Positions 10,601 to 18,831 of a DNA stretch of 64,000 nucleotides are shown here, in pieces. How positions within the stretch are numbered: the first letter of the stretch is position 1; each line of letters starts with the position of its first letter. The notes below the pieces were generated by a model that ran no database searches, was not told the origin of the DNA, and saw only the letters and a list, made by a program, of their open reading frames with translations. The translations under genes and the position numbers were made by a program. This DNA is from an uncultured Lachnospiraceae bacterium (GTDB taxonomy: Bacteria > Bacillota > Clostridia > Lachnospirales > Lachnospiraceae): positions 1 to 64,000 of the forward strand of contig CACZXG010000001.1 of NCBI GenBank assembly GCA_902785055.1, read 5' to 3'.

Positions 10601-11206
10601 ATCTCCCCAGAGTTCGATCCTGATGGGGTTGTCCTCCGTCAGGTCATAAACGTCGAGAATTCCGCCCCGGATCGCGAACTGTCCGGGCTTTTCCACCTGA
10701 TACTGCTTCTCATATCCCAGACAGACCAGGCGCTCTGCAGCCTCTGTGAGGGACAGCTCTCCTCCCTTTTTGACCTCTATGACGCTCTTTTGCAGAACGT
10801 CCAGGGGCACCTGGGGCGTCATCAGCGCGGAGAAGGTCGTGACCACCGTTGTCTGGCTTCCCTCCATGATCCTTCTAAGGCACCGGATCCGCTCGGTATC
10901 CAGCTCTCTTCCGCGGATATCTGCCTGATAAAAGATCAGGTCTTTGGCCGGAAACAGGACGGTGTTTTTGTCATAAAACCGAAAAGCCTCCTTGATCTCC
11001 CTCGCCCTCTGGTCACTGTAAGTCACGATCAGGCGGAACCTCGCCAGTGCAGAGAGAGAACTCTCCCTGTAAAGGCTGTAGATCATATGAAGCTTCTGTG
11101 CTTCCGCGCACCCTTCCGCCAGCACGCTGAAAGAGCCGTTCTGTAAAGCTTCCACTATTTTGTTATAGTTTTCAGATTCCTTCAGCGGAGCTGTTAATGT
11201 CGGCAT
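7643..11206 (-). CDS. mfd: Transcription-repair coupling factor Mfd
   Basis: ATP-dependent translocase that removes stalled RNA polymerase from damaged DNA and recruits UvrA. It is about 1187 aa. In order it has an N-terminal UvrB-like module, the RNA-polymerase-interacting (CarD/RID) domain (KIGDYVVHEDHGIGIYRG, ~residue 505), Walker A GDVGYGKTEIAVRAA (~665), DEEQ box VVDEEQRFG (~765), the RecG-like TRG region and a C-terminal D7 domain. The frame opens at a GTG (11212), but the ATG at 11206 has GGAGG nine nt upstream and is preferred. The start lies inside the 3' end of pth (overlap ~35 bp), implying translational coupling. Confidence 0.96.
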   Translation of the reverse strand: MPTLTAPLKESENYNKIVEALQNGSFSVLAEGCAEAQKLHMIYSLYRESSLSALARFRLIVTYSDQRAREIKEAFRFYDKNTVLFPAKDLIFYQADIRGRELDTERIRCLRRIMEGSQTTVVTTFSALMTPQVPLDVLQKSVIEVKKGGELSLTEAAERLVCLGYEKQYQVEKPGQFAIRGGILDVYDLTEDNPIRIELWGDDVEAIHSFDVLSQRSIAPLQKVTIYPATEMILSNSKLRDGFERIRKEEKRVEKLYRDQNHTEEAHRLKTTIARMEEEAMEWRQFGPLESYIHYFYPLTENFLNLFPKRAAMIFVDEPYRVKQHADAVEMEFTQSMTSRAEKGYVLPGQMSLLSSAESVTEQMLGYRCVGVAGLASGCGYMNPDVTVTIGARTMSAFNKSFDALEKDLMSYRRKGYRTILYSPSRTRARRLAQDLTNDGITAFYSENPERKLDPGEIMTYYGQIKQGFEYPDIKFAVIAESDIFGAEKKKKAKKKKYEGEQIQAFSELKIGDYVVHEDHGIGIYRGVEKIEVNHIAKDYIKIEYGGGGTLYVLPTELSVLQKYASAGSAKPKLNKLGTQEWGNTKSKVKSAVDEIAEDLVQLYAARREKKGHQFGPDTVWQKEFEELFPYEETDDQLTAIEDTKKDMESDRIMDRLICGDVGYGKTEIAVRAAFKAVMEGMQVAVLVPTTILAQQHYNTFVERMRRYPITIGMLSRFRTPAEQKQTISEVSKGLCDIVIGTHRLLSKDVKFKNLGLLVVDEEQRFGVSHKEKIKKMKENVDVLTLSATPIPRTLHMSLVGIRDMSVLEEAPEGRVPIQTYVMEYDEEMVREAIIRELSRKGQVYFVHNRVNDIDVVTARLQQLVPEARIAFAHGQMSEEQLEKIMYDFIDGEIDVLVSTTIIETGLDISNVNTIIIRESDKMGLSQLYQLRGRVGRTGRTAYAFLMYRRDRVLREVAEKRLRAIREYTELGSGFKIAMRDLEIRGAGSILGRAQHGHMQAVGYDLYCKLLNTAVKQAKGEPVKEERTVRVGLSVDAFLPESYIINEEQKLEIYKKIAAIESTEDYDDVREELKDRFGDIPAPAGNLLRIALIRSVAARIGISEIAGTPGTIRFYMDPKARVHAENIPSLLRNYRKNLAFSVKGFSGRGVPEFLYQYKAVGVTVRDEEILLTSVEELLVAMANKLIG

Positions 11207-11852
11207 TTTCACCTACCTCCGAAGCCGCTTCCGCGGTTTCGGCCTCTTTTTTCTGTTTCTTCTGCTTCTTCTGTTTTTTCGTATTATAAAGGTTCATCGC
11301 CTTGTCCGGCCCCTGTCCGATCGCGCACTCCACTGCGTCAGCGGCCTTCGCGTAAGCTTCTTCTATGACCGGCCTGTCCTCAGAGGAAAAATGACCGAGC
11401 ACGTGGTTCGCCAGGTCCGATCCCGGGGCAGGTTTCCCGCCCACTCCGATCCTGACTCTTGTGAACTCGTCGGTTCCCAGATGCAGGATGATATTCTTGA
11501 GCCCGTTATGACCGCCTGCGCTGCCCTTCTTTCTGATCCTCAGATGTCCGACGGGAAGATCCACATCATCGGAGATCACAATAAGGTGGTCCGCGGGATC
11601 TGCCTTGTAATAGCTGCAGATCTCCCTTACAGCCTCTCCGCTCAGGTTCATGTATGTAAGCGGCTTGACCAGGATCACTTTCTCTCCCCCGATCGTTCCT
11701 TTTCCGATCATGGATTTTCCGAAGCGGACGGGCCTGTCGATGTGAAATCGGTCAGCCAGTTCGTCGATCACTTTAAAACCCACGTTGTGCCGCGTGCCGT
11801 CATATTTTAAGCCCGGATTGCCAAGTCCTGCGATAATATAGTAAGAATCCAT
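11172..11852 (-). CDS. pth: Peptidyl-tRNA hydrolase with a lysine/glutamine-rich C-terminal tail
   Basis: Cleaves peptidyl-tRNA released by stalled ribosomes. The core shows YYIIAGLGNPGLKYDGTRHN (catalytic His in RHN), KPLTYMNLSGEAV, DDVDLPVGHLRIRKKGSAGG HNGLKNI and FTRVRIGVGGKP. About 226 aa; the usual length is ~190. The excess is a C-terminal tail of repeated KKQ units (KKQKKQKKQKK) followed by an acidic stretch. The ATG at 11852 is preferred over an in-frame TTG at 11864 because TTGGAGC sits 6 nt upstream. mfd starts within its 3' end. Confidence 0.95.
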   Translation of the reverse strand: MDSYYIIAGLGNPGLKYDGTRHNVGFKVIDELADRFHIDRPVRFGKSMIGKGTIGGEKVILVKPLTYMNLSGEAVREICSYYKADPADHLIVISDDVDLPVGHLRIRKKGSAGGHNGLKNIILHLGTDEFTRVRIGVGGKPAPGSDLANHVLGHFSSEDRPVIEEAYAKAADAVECAIGQGPDKAMNLYNTKKQKKQKKQKKEAETAEAASEVGENADINSSAEGI

Positions 11853-11921
11853 TGTTTGCTCCAATCAGCTGTTTTTCACTGTTTTGACCTGCTGCCGCGC
11901 GCACTGCGCCGCGTATTTCCT

Positions 11922-11951
11922 TACATACCACAAATACCGGCCGGACGTCAA
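11922..11951 (-). promoter_or_regulatory. Promoter for pth-mfd
   Basis: Minus-strand TTGACG (11946-11951), 18-nt spacer, then TATGTA (11922-11927) with an extended TG. It lies immediately after the hairpin that ends the spoVG transcript, so pth-mfd is probably transcribed separately from glgCD-spoVG. Confidence 0.6.
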
Positions 11952-11953
11952 GA

Positions 11954-11997
11954 AAAGTATCGGCGCGGCGCCTTTAAAAGGCGCGCAGCGATACTTT
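11954..11997 (-). terminator. Hairpin terminator after spoVG
   Basis: Long stem-loop with outer arms AAAGTATCG (11954-11962) / CGATACTTT (11989-11997) and an inner arm GCGCC/GGCGC. In the minus direction the 3' arm ends in ACTTTTCTT, giving a short U-rich tail. Confidence 0.65.
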
Positions 11998-12037
11998 CCG
12001 CAATTTCGATATTCAGCTATTAATTGTTCGTGCGATG

Positions 12038-12328
12038 CTATGCTGTTGTACCTGTAGGTGTAGTATCTTCCTGCAAAGCACTGTTTTCATACTCTTCCAG
12101 AATAATGCTCTCGAGCATCGCTCTGGTTTCTGTATTGATGGGATGGGCTATGTCTCTGTACTCTCCATCCGCCGATTTCTTACTCGGCATTGCGATAAAA
12201 AGACCTTTTTCGCCTTCGATGACCTTGATATCGTGTACCACGAAAACCTGATCGATAGTAATAGAGACGACTGCCTTCATCTTGCCTTCTTTGGCAATTC
12301 TTCTAACTCTTACATCCGTCACCTGCAT
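12038..12328 (-). CDS. spoVG: SpoVG, septation/sporulation regulator
   Basis: Small site-specific DNA/RNA-binding regulator. It is 96 aa, with [31 protein letters not shown] and [13 protein letters not shown] as in Bacillus SpoVG. The ATG at 12328 gives the canonical N-terminus and has GGAG upstream; an in-frame ATG four codons earlier (12340) lacks a good SD. It begins 14 bp after glgD stops, so it is the third gene of a glgC-glgD-spoVG transcript. That links a sporulation/pleiotropic regulator to carbohydrate storage. Confidence 0.95.
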   Translation of the reverse strand: MQVTDVRVRRIAKEGKMKAVVSITIDQVFVVHDIKVIEGEKGLFIAMPSKKSADGEYRDIAHPINTETRAMLESIILEEYENSALQEDTTPTGTTA

Positions 12329-12342
12329 AGCGTTCTCCATTT

Positions 12343-13461
12343 CTAAATGGTATAACGTTCGCCTTTTTCAACAACGATCCTTATACCATTTTCACCTTTG
12401 TAACAGGAATTTGCCTGAATGGTGTCGCCGCTCTCCACGATGCAGTTCTCAATGATAGTATTGTCTCCGATGTAAACATCATTCAAAATGAGTGAATTCC
12501 TAATTACACAATTATTGCCAACATAGACCTGCTGGAACAATACGGAATTCTCCACCGTTCCGTTCACGATACATCCGCTCGACAGCAAGCTGTTACGGAT
12601 GTGCACTCCCACGTTGTACTTCGCGGGAGGAAGGTCGGCCACCTTCGAGTGAACGTCCGGATACTGTTTGAAGAAATAATCCCTGATCTCCGGATTCAGA
12701 AAATCCATATTCGTCCTGTAATAATCCTCAACAGTCGCAATATTGCTCCAATAGTTGTGCAGCTTGTAACCGTAGATTCTCTTCAGGCCTCTGTAGCGGA
12801 TGAGGATATCCTGAACCAGATCGTACCGGTTCTCTTCCATGCACTTCTCCAGAAATTCTATCAGAAGTCTCCTTCTGATCACGTAGATTCCGCATGAAAT
12901 TGTGTTAAATTGCGCAACGACCGGTTTCTCCACGAATTCCTGGATCCTGCCGTCCGCATCCATCTGCACTGTGCCATACCGTTCCACATTAAAGTTTTCC
13001 GGCATTTCCTTGACCACTACAGTGATATCCGCTCTCTTTTCCATATGATATTCGAGAACATCATTGTAATCCATCTTGTAAACACAGTCGCCCGATGTGA
13101 TCACCACATAGGGTTCGTGAGATGTCTTGAGAAAACTGATATTCTGCGCGATCGCGTCAGCTGTTCCCCGGTACCACTGACTGCTGGCGTCCGCAAAGGA
13201 AGGCGTAAAGAGGAACAATCCTCCCTGCTTGCGCCCGAAATCCCACCATTTTGACGATGCAAGGTGTTCATTCAGACTCCGGGAATTATACTGCGTAAGG
13301 ACAGCAACTTTCTGAATTCTGGAGTGTTCCATATTGCTGAGCGCAAAGTCTATGCTGCGATAACTTCCCGCCACGGGCATCGCGCACACAGCCCTCTTTC
13401 TGGACAGTTCCTTCATTCGTTTGCTGTTGCCGCCGGCCAAGATAATTCCTACCGCCCTCAT
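12343..13461 (-). CDS. glgD: GlgD subunit of glucose-1-phosphate adenylyltransferase
   Basis: Nucleotidyltransferase-fold paralogue that partners GlgC in ADP-glucose synthesis in Firmicutes. It is 372 aa. The N-terminal motif is [19 protein letters not shown], changed from the GlgC form GGxGxRL, consistent with a regulatory or weakly catalytic subunit. [20 protein letters not shown] and [12 protein letters not shown] follow. The C-terminal part carries left-handed beta-helix hexapeptide repeats. Its ATG overlaps the glgC stop by 4 bp (ATGA), indicating translational coupling. Confidence 0.95.
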   Translation of the reverse strand: MRAVGIILAGGNSKRMKELSRKRAVCAMPVAGSYRSIDFALSNMEHSRIQKVAVLTQYNSRSLNEHLASSKWWDFGRKQGGLFLFTPSFADASSQWYRGTADAIAQNISFLKTSHEPYVVITSGDCVYKMDYNDVLEYHMEKRADITVVVKEMPENFNVERYGTVQMDADGRIQEFVEKPVVAQFNTISCGIYVIRRRLLIEFLEKCMEENRYDLVQDILIRYRGLKRIYGYKLHNYWSNIATVEDYYRTNMDFLNPEIRDYFFKQYPDVHSKVADLPPAKYNVGVHIRNSLLSSGCIVNGTVENSVLFQQVYVGNNCVIRNSLILNDVYIGDNTIIENCIVESGDTIQANSCYKGENGIRIVVEKGERYTI

Positions 13462-14735
13462 TCTACGTCACCTTCTTTCACCAGAGTTCTGCCGCTTTCA
13501 AGCATTCCGCCAGGGTAATCATCTGCGGTCGTGACACCGGAAATCATGACATTCTTTCCGATGCGCACTCCGGCCGGGATCTCCGTTCCTTCTCCGAGCG
13601 TCACAAGACCGTCCCTGTAGATATCGGATCTTGTTTCGTTGGGGATGTCGCGGCCTTCACCAAGGACTGCTCCGTTCCCGATCGTGACATTCTCCGCGGC
13701 AATGACTTTATAGAGTCTGCTGCCTGCGCCAACGCGGGTGCCGTTCATAAGGATCGAGTCCCTTACTTCCGCGCCCTCTCCGATGGTCACGTCACAACCG
13801 ATCACAGAGTTGTAAACTCTGCCGTAGATTTCTGTTCCTTCGCCGATGATCGTCCGCTCCGCAGTGCCTTCTGTGCCAAAATACTGCGGAACATTGGAAG
13901 TGCTCTTTGTGTAGATCTTCCAGTACTCCTCGTACAGGTTAAACTCCGGAACGATGTCTATGAGCTCCATATTAGCTTCCCAATAGGAGGTCAGGGTCCC
14001 GACATCTTTCCAGTATCCGTTAAACTCGTACGCGTAGAGAGGAGCTCCCTTATCGCGGCAGTACGGAATGATGTGCTTGCCGAAATCCAGATTGGGCTGT
14101 TCCTTGTTGGTCACCAGCGCTTCCCTGAGCGTCTTCCAGTTGAATATATAAATACCCATGGAAGCCAGATTGCTGCGGGGATGAGCGGGCTTCTCCTCAA
14201 AGTCCACGACCTTTCTGTTCTCGTCAGTGATCATGATCCCGAAGCGGCTCGCCTCTTCCTTTGGTACCGGCATGACAGCGATAGTTACTTCTGCATTGTT
14301 TTCCTTATGGAAATCCAACATCGACTCGTAATCCATCTTATAGATATGATCACCGGACAGAATAAGCACATAATCGGGGTTGTAGCTCTCCATATACGTG
14401 AGATTCTGATAGATCGCGTTCGCAGTCCCCGTGTACCAGTCCGTATGCGAGATCTTCTCATACGGAGACAGTACCGTGACTCCTCCCACATTCTTATCGA
14501 GGTCCCACGGGATTCCGATCCCGACGTGCGTATTCAGCCTCAGCGGCATATACTGCGTCAGTACACCTACAGTATCTACACCTGAATTGATGCAGTTACT
14601 GAGCGGAAAGTCAATGATCCTGTACTTCCCGCCAAAGGATACCGCCGGTTTGGCCATGTTTGATGTAAGAATTCCAAGTCTGCTTCCCTGGCCGCCTGCC
14701 AACAGCATAGCGATCATTTCTTTCTTAACTATCAT
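13458..14735 (-). CDS. glgC: Glucose-1-phosphate adenylyltransferase GlgC
   Basis: Makes ADP-glucose from glucose 1-phosphate and ATP, the committed step of glycogen synthesis. It is 425 aa. Catalytic-subunit motifs are intact: [16 protein letters not shown] (residues 10-25), [45 protein letters not shown] and VDFEEKP. A C-terminal beta-helix follows. It is first in the glgC-glgD-spoVG operon. Upstream are a TATAAT promoter and a leader with a 9-bp inverted repeat. Confidence 0.96.
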   Translation of the reverse strand: MIVKKEMIAMLLAGGQGSRLGILTSNMAKPAVSFGGKYRIIDFPLSNCINSGVDTVGVLTQYMPLRLNTHVGIGIPWDLDKNVGGVTVLSPYEKISHTDWYTGTANAIYQNLTYMESYNPDYVLILSGDHIYKMDYESMLDFHKENNAEVTIAVMPVPKEEASRFGIMITDENRKVVDFEEKPAHPRSNLASMGIYIFNWKTLREALVTNKEQPNLDFGKHIIPYCRDKGAPLYAYEFNGYWKDVGTLTSYWEANMELIDIVPEFNLYEEYWKIYTKSTSNVPQYFGTEGTAERTIIGEGTEIYGRVYNSVIGCDVTIGEGAEVRDSILMNGTRVGAGSRLYKVIAAENVTIGNGAVLGEGRDIPNETRSDIYRDGLVTLGEGTEIPAGVRIGKNVMISGVTTADDYPGGMLESGRTLVKEGDVE

Positions 14736-14757
14736 GTTGCCACCTCTGGTATGGTTT

Positions 14758-14830
14758 TTGCAAAATCTTTTACATAATAACGTTTATAATTTTGCAATGA
14801 TATTATACCATACCGAATACAGAAATGAAA
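14758..14830 (-). promoter_or_regulatory. glgC promoter and leader inverted repeat
   Basis: On the minus strand TTTCAT (14825-14830), 17-nt spacer, TATAAT (14802-14807). Just downstream, in the leader, a perfect inverted repeat TTGCAAAAT (14758-14766) / ATTTTGCAA (14789-14797) with a 22-nt loop could form a hairpin or an operator. Confidence 0.6.
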
Positions 14831-14938
14831 CTGTACATTATATGTGCCAAATCGTTCTACTTTATACGCAATTATGTTTTATTGCCAGACAATTTCTGCT
14901 TATTTCGGGAGGATCATATGCTCCATTCGGATACTCCT

Positions 14939-14967
14939 TTGACTTGTATGACTTCTTATTGTATGAT
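14939..14967 (+). promoter_or_regulatory. murC promoter
   Basis: TTGACT (14939-14944), 17-nt spacer, TATGAT (14962-14967), about 67 nt upstream of the murC start. Confidence 0.7.
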
Positions 14968-15034
14968 ACGAACGTCAACTCAATCAGATAAGAAGCACTG
15001 CGCTTCTGACTATCAATACATTCAGGGAGGGCAT

Positions 15035-16423
15035 ATGTATCAGCTCGATTTTGACAAGCCGATCCACGTCTATTTTTCAGGGATCGGCGGAATCTCCATG
15101 AGCGGTCTCGCACAGATCCTTCGCAGCAGAGGCTTTGAGGTCTCCGGATCTGACCGCGCCGCTTCTTCCATTACCGATGAACTGGCTGCTGACGGCATCA
15201 AAGTCATTATCGGCCAGAAGAAGGAAAATATAACACCCGACATCGATCTCGTCGTCTTTACAGCGGCGATCCGTCCGGATAATCCGGAGTATATAGCTGT
15301 TATGGAGAACAAGATCCCGCACATAACAAGGTCCGTTCTTCTGGGCCAGATCATGCGCGGATATAAGGATCCCGTCGCTATAAGCGGAACCCACGGCAAG
15401 ACCACTACGACATCCATGATCTCGGAGATCATGATGGCCGCCGGAACGGATCCCACCCTTTCCATCGGAGGCATTCTGGACAGCATCGGCGGAAACGTCA
15501 GGATCGGCCGCAGTGAATATTTTGCCGCGGAAGCCTGCGAATACACGAACAGTTTCCTCGATATGTTCCCGGGCATCGGCATCATTCTGGATATCGACGC
15601 GGATCACCTGGACTTCTTCAAGGATCTGGATGACATCCGGCGCTCCTTCAGAAAATTTGCCCGGCTTATTCCCGCGGACGGCGCGCTGATCATCAATACA
15701 CAGATCCCCGACTACGAGGAGATCTCTGGCGGCCTCGAATGCAAAGTGGTCCTCTACGGTCCTGACAACAGCGCGGATTACTGGCCCGAGGACATCACTT
15801 ATGATCAGTTCGCACGTGCCTCCTACACTCTCTGCTCACGTTCAGTCGACGGCACTGTCAACAGGCAGGCGGTCACCCTGGGAGTTCCCGGCGAGCACAA
15901 TGTTTACAACTCTCTCGCAGCAGCTGCTGCGGCGGACTGCCTCGGCATTGACCGCAAGTACACTGCGGCAGCTCTGGCAGGTTATACCGGAACCGAGAGA
16001 CGTTTCCAGATCCTGGGAAGCAGGAACGGATTTACCGTCATAGACGACTACGCGCATCATCCCACAGAGATCGAGGCTACGCTCAGGACCGCTCAGAGTT
16101 TCCCTCACAGAGAAGTCTGGTGCGTCTTCCAGTCCCACACCTATACAAGGACCAAGGCGCTGATGGATGAATTCGCCCAGGCACTTACGCTGGCGGATCA
16201 CGTGATCCTTGCCAAAATATACCCCGCCAGAGAGACTGACGATCTTGGGATCAGCTCACACACACTGGCCGAAAAGATCGAACAGCTCGGGCATCCCTGC
16301 CTCTGCCTGGATACTTTTGAAGAAATTGAAGATTACCTTCTGAAAAATTGCCAATCGGATGATTTGGTGATAACTATGGGGGCCGGAAATATCAATGAAG
16401 TAGGGAAAAAGCTGGTTATGTGA
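15035..16423 (+). CDS. murC: UDP-N-acetylmuramate--L-alanine ligase
   Basis: Adds L-Ala to UDP-MurNAc in cytoplasmic peptidoglycan precursor synthesis. It is 462 aa. The N-terminal UDP-binding motif is FSGIGGISMSGLAQIL and the ATP loop is SGTHGKTTTTSMIS (~residue 120). IDDYAHHPTEIEATL and VFQSHTYTRTKALMDEFA are in the C-terminal domain. The start is the ATG at 15035 with GGGAGG upstream; the frame is open further upstream, but that stretch holds the promoter. Transcription ends at a strong hairpin at 16491-16531. Confidence 0.97.
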   Translation: MYQLDFDKPIHVYFSGIGGISMSGLAQILRSRGFEVSGSDRAASSITDELAADGIKVIIGQKKENITPDIDLVVFTAAIRPDNPEYIAVMENKIPHITRSVLLGQIMRGYKDPVAISGTHGKTTTTSMISEIMMAAGTDPTLSIGGILDSIGGNVRIGRSEYFAAEACEYTNSFLDMFPGIGIILDIDADHLDFFKDLDDIRRSFRKFARLIPADGALIINTQIPDYEEISGGLECKVVLYGPDNSADYWPEDITYDQFARASYTLCSRSVDGTVNRQAVTLGVPGEHNVYNSLAAAAAADCLGIDRKYTAAALAGYTGTERRFQILGSRNGFTVIDDYAHHPTEIEATLRTAQSFPHREVWCVFQSHTYTRTKALMDEFAQALTLADHVILAKIYPARETDDLGISSHTLAEKIEQLGHPCLCLDTFEEIEDYLLKNCQSDDLVITMGAGNINEVGKKLVM

Positions 16424-16438
16424 GCTTCCCTTTCCGAC

Positions 16439-16554
16439 TTTTCCACATCATCCCCCCAATACAGCCGCAAAACGATGTGGATATCCTGTTCTCCCGAAGT
16501 GCCCCTTATTAAGGCATTTCGGGAGTTTTTTCCACTTTATCCTCATTATCCACA
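16439..16554. promoter_or_regulatory. Cluster of DnaA-box-like 9-mers
   Basis: Consensus TTATCCACA at 16546-16554, TTTTCCACA at 16439-16447, and TGTGGATAT (one mismatch on the opposite strand) at 16476-16484. They precede the DnaD-like/DnaC-like genes, so DnaA-dependent control or a DnaA-binding locus is plausible. Three sites in 116 bp could partly be chance. Confidence 0.4.
16491..16531 (+). terminator. murC terminator
   Basis: 13-bp stem CTCCCGAAGTGCC (16491-16503) / GGCATTTCGGGAG (16513-16525) with one wobble or mismatch, then TTTTTT. Confidence 0.92.
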
Positions 16555-16612
16555 ATTGTTCCGGCCGCCGTCCGATTCCCGCCGCCGCCAAAAATTATGG
16601 ACAAAATGACCA

Positions 16613-16641
16613 TTTCCGTGCATATTTGCCTATGCTATACT
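16613..16641 (+). promoter_or_regulatory. Promoter for the DnaD-like/DnaC-like genes
   Basis: TTTCCG (16613-16618), 17-nt spacer, extended -10 TGCTATACT (TATACT at 16636-16641). The predicted leader is about 160 nt and contains no gene or riboswitch I recognise. Confidence 0.5.
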
Positions 16642-16811
16642 GCACTTATCAAATTATGCTATTTTGCCGCATGTATCGACAGATCCTAAGCGGCCGGGAT
16701 TATAAAGACTTTTTCCGCGCGGGACTGCGCAGAGCTCTGATAAGACTTGGGGAATCATGAGCGTCTGTGCGGCTATCCTGACCCGCCGGACAGATATGGG
16801 AGGTTTGTGCA

Positions 16812-17780
16812 TTGTTCACGGTTTACAGCGAGGCAGATCTGGGCTCCACCCTGATCTCCAATCTCTTTATCGATAAGTACATGAAGGACGCCAATGACGC
16901 GCAGCTCAAGGTCTATCTCTATCTTCTGCGGATGATGAACGCGGGAAGGACCACGAGCATCCCGGATATGGCCGATCAGTTCAACCACACGGAGAGAGAA
17001 GTTATGCGCTCGCTCCGCTATTGGGAGCGCCGCGGCCTTATTGTGCTCGAATACAGCGGAGCAGGCGATCTTATGTCCCTGCGCATGGTGTCTCCCAGGG
17101 CGGAAAGCGAAGCTCAGGGTTATCCTGTACCTTTCCGCGGCGGGCTTGTATCCGGCGGAACAGAGGATGACTCTGTCTTTTCCGAAAAAGAGACCCGCAC
17201 TGCGCCCGCAGTTCCCCGGCTCCAGGCTATGGCGATCCCTGCACAGCACAATGTTCCCGCAGAGTCTGCCCCTGTACAGCCTGCCGCTGCGCCGGCTGCA
17301 GGCTCAATGAATGCTGCAGAACAGCTTCCCACTGAAAAGGCAGAACCGGAAGCCGAAGAGCGCAAGACCTCTTTCCGGCATCCCGACGCAGCTTCCGTGG
17401 AAGCTTTCAAGAGCAGCACCAAGCGGGCACAGCTTCTGTATATCATCGAGCAGTATATCGGGAAACCCCTTGCGCCCAGCGAGGTTGAGTCTGTATACTA
17501 TATTTCCGAACAGCTCCACTTCTCTGACGCGCTGATCGATTATCTCCTGCAGTACTGCATCGACAGGGGTAAGAAGGATTTCCGCTATATCCAGAAAGTG
17601 GCTGTCAACTGGGCTGAGCGCGGTATTACCACCCCCAAACAGGCGGAGCGCTCCGTATCCAGTTTCAGCAGAAAAGGGCGCGGCGCTCAGGGTGTCAGGC
17701 CTTCCGCCAACCCCTTCAACCAGTTCGAGCAGAATCAGTATGACTTTGACGAGCTCGAGAAAGATATTCTTAGCAACTAA
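16812..17780 (+). CDS. DnaD-domain primosomal/replication protein
   Basis: 322 aa. The N-terminal winged-helix part (residues ~1-95: YMKDANDAQLKVYLYLLRMM, then MADQFNHTEREVMRSLRYWE) resembles DnaD/DnaB primosomal proteins. A low-complexity Pro/Ala linker (~120-185) follows, then a C-terminal DnaD-like domain (~200-280: LLYIIEQYIGKPLAPSEVES through IQKVAVNWAERGI). Such proteins remodel DNA and help load the replicative helicase. The start is TTG at 16812 with GGGAGG 8 nt upstream. It is followed 15 bp later by the DnaC-like loader gene, a common clostridial pairing. Exact orthology (DnaD versus DnaB of Bacillus) is uncertain. Confidence 0.88.
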   Translation: MFTVYSEADLGSTLISNLFIDKYMKDANDAQLKVYLYLLRMMNAGRTTSIPDMADQFNHTEREVMRSLRYWERRGLIVLEYSGAGDLMSLRMVSPRAESEAQGYPVPFRGGLVSGGTEDDSVFSEKETRTAPAVPRLQAMAIPAQHNVPAESAPVQPAAAPAAGSMNAAEQLPTEKAEPEAEERKTSFRHPDAASVEAFKSSTKRAQLLYIIEQYIGKPLAPSEVESVYYISEQLHFSDALIDYLLQYCIDRGKKDFRYIQKVAVNWAERGITTPKQAERSVSSFSRKGRGAQGVRPSANPFNQFEQNQYDFDELEKDILSN

Positions 17781-17795
17781 TCCGGGAGAAAACAG

Positions 17796-18785
17796 GTGTC
17801 ACTGACAAGAGAACAGTATGACGAGATCATGCGCGGCTATATGCAGAAGCAGAACCGGCGGCATCAGCTGACTCTGCAGCGCAGGGATGAGGTCTATGCC
17901 CGAATTCCCGAATTCCGGCAGCTTTCGGACCGTGTCTCAGAGATTGCCGTGGATTATCTTCATTCACGATTGGGAGAAAAGAAGAATGACTCTTCCGTTT
18001 CTCCCGGTTTTGTGCGCCCGCAGCTCGAAGAGATCGCGGCAAGAAAAAAAGAGCTTCTTGTCTCTCACGGCTACCCTGAGGATTATCTCACTGTAAGCCC
18101 CGAGTGCCCTTTATGCGGCGACACCGGCTTTGTGGACGGGCAAAAATGCCGCTGCTTCCGCCAGAAAGAAGTCGAGATCCTCTACAGCCATTCCCATCTG
18201 AAAGAACTGGTGACCGAGCAGAATTTTGGCATTCTTTCAGAGAACTATTATCAGGGCGAGGACCTCAAGCGGTTCCGCATTGCTGCCGCCGCATGCAGAA
18301 GAATGGCAGCGGAATTCGATACAGTATACCGGAATCTCTATTTATATGGTACGGTAGGAACCGGGAAGTCCTTTTTATCCATTTGCATCGCAAAGGAAGT
18401 CCTTGAGACAGGACATTCCGTCCTCTACTTCAGCGCGGCCGCACTCTTTGACAAGCTTTCCATGTATTCCTTCGACGTAAGGACCAAGGAGGAGCTGCGG
18501 AGTTTTATCCTGGATCTCTACGAATGCGACCTGCTCATCATTGATGACCTCGGAACAGAACTTACCAACCAGTTCATATCGGCGCAGCTCTTTGCCTGCC
18601 TGAATGAACGCCATCTGAACCGTAAATCGACCGTGATCTCAACAAACCTTTCCCTTGCTGAAATGCAGTCCAGGTATTCCGACCGCGTTTTTTCAAGGAT
18701 CACCAATGATTACGAACTCTACAAGCTCACCGGCAGCGATATCCGCGTCCTCAAGCGCAGGCAGCGGAACGCCGCTCATCATTAA
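17796..18785 (+). CDS. DnaC/DnaI-like ATPase, replicative helicase loader
   Basis: AAA+ ATPase of 329 aa that probably loads the DnaB helicase (dnaB is at 31.9-33.2 kb). Zinc-binding Cys motifs are in the N-terminal half (ECPLCGDTGFVDGQKCRCF, ~residues 100-120). Walker A is YGTVGTGKSFLS (~190), Walker B LLIIDDLGTE (~248), and an arginine-finger region SRITNDYELYK is near the C-terminus. GTG start with GGGAG upstream, translated right after the DnaD-like gene. Confidence 0.9.
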   Translation: MSLTREQYDEIMRGYMQKQNRRHQLTLQRRDEVYARIPEFRQLSDRVSEIAVDYLHSRLGEKKNDSSVSPGFVRPQLEEIAARKKELLVSHGYPEDYLTVSPECPLCGDTGFVDGQKCRCFRQKEVEILYSHSHLKELVTEQNFGILSENYYQGEDLKRFRIAAAACRRMAAEFDTVYRNLYLYGTVGTGKSFLSICIAKEVLETGHSVLYFSAAALFDKLSMYSFDVRTKEELRSFILDLYECDLLIIDDLGTELTNQFISAQLFACLNERHLNRKSTVISTNLSLAEMQSRYSDRVFSRITNDYELYKLTGSDIRVLKRRQRNAAHH

Positions 18786-18831
18786 AAAGACCCACTAGTT
18801 TCTTACTAAAGTCAGAAAGCGAGGATGGCTA

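Noticed and set aside
16757..16876. Small ORF (about 39 codons, MSVCAAILTRR start) overlapping the DnaD-like gene start
   Set aside because: Out of frame with the real gene, no similarity; likely chance despite GGGGA upstream.
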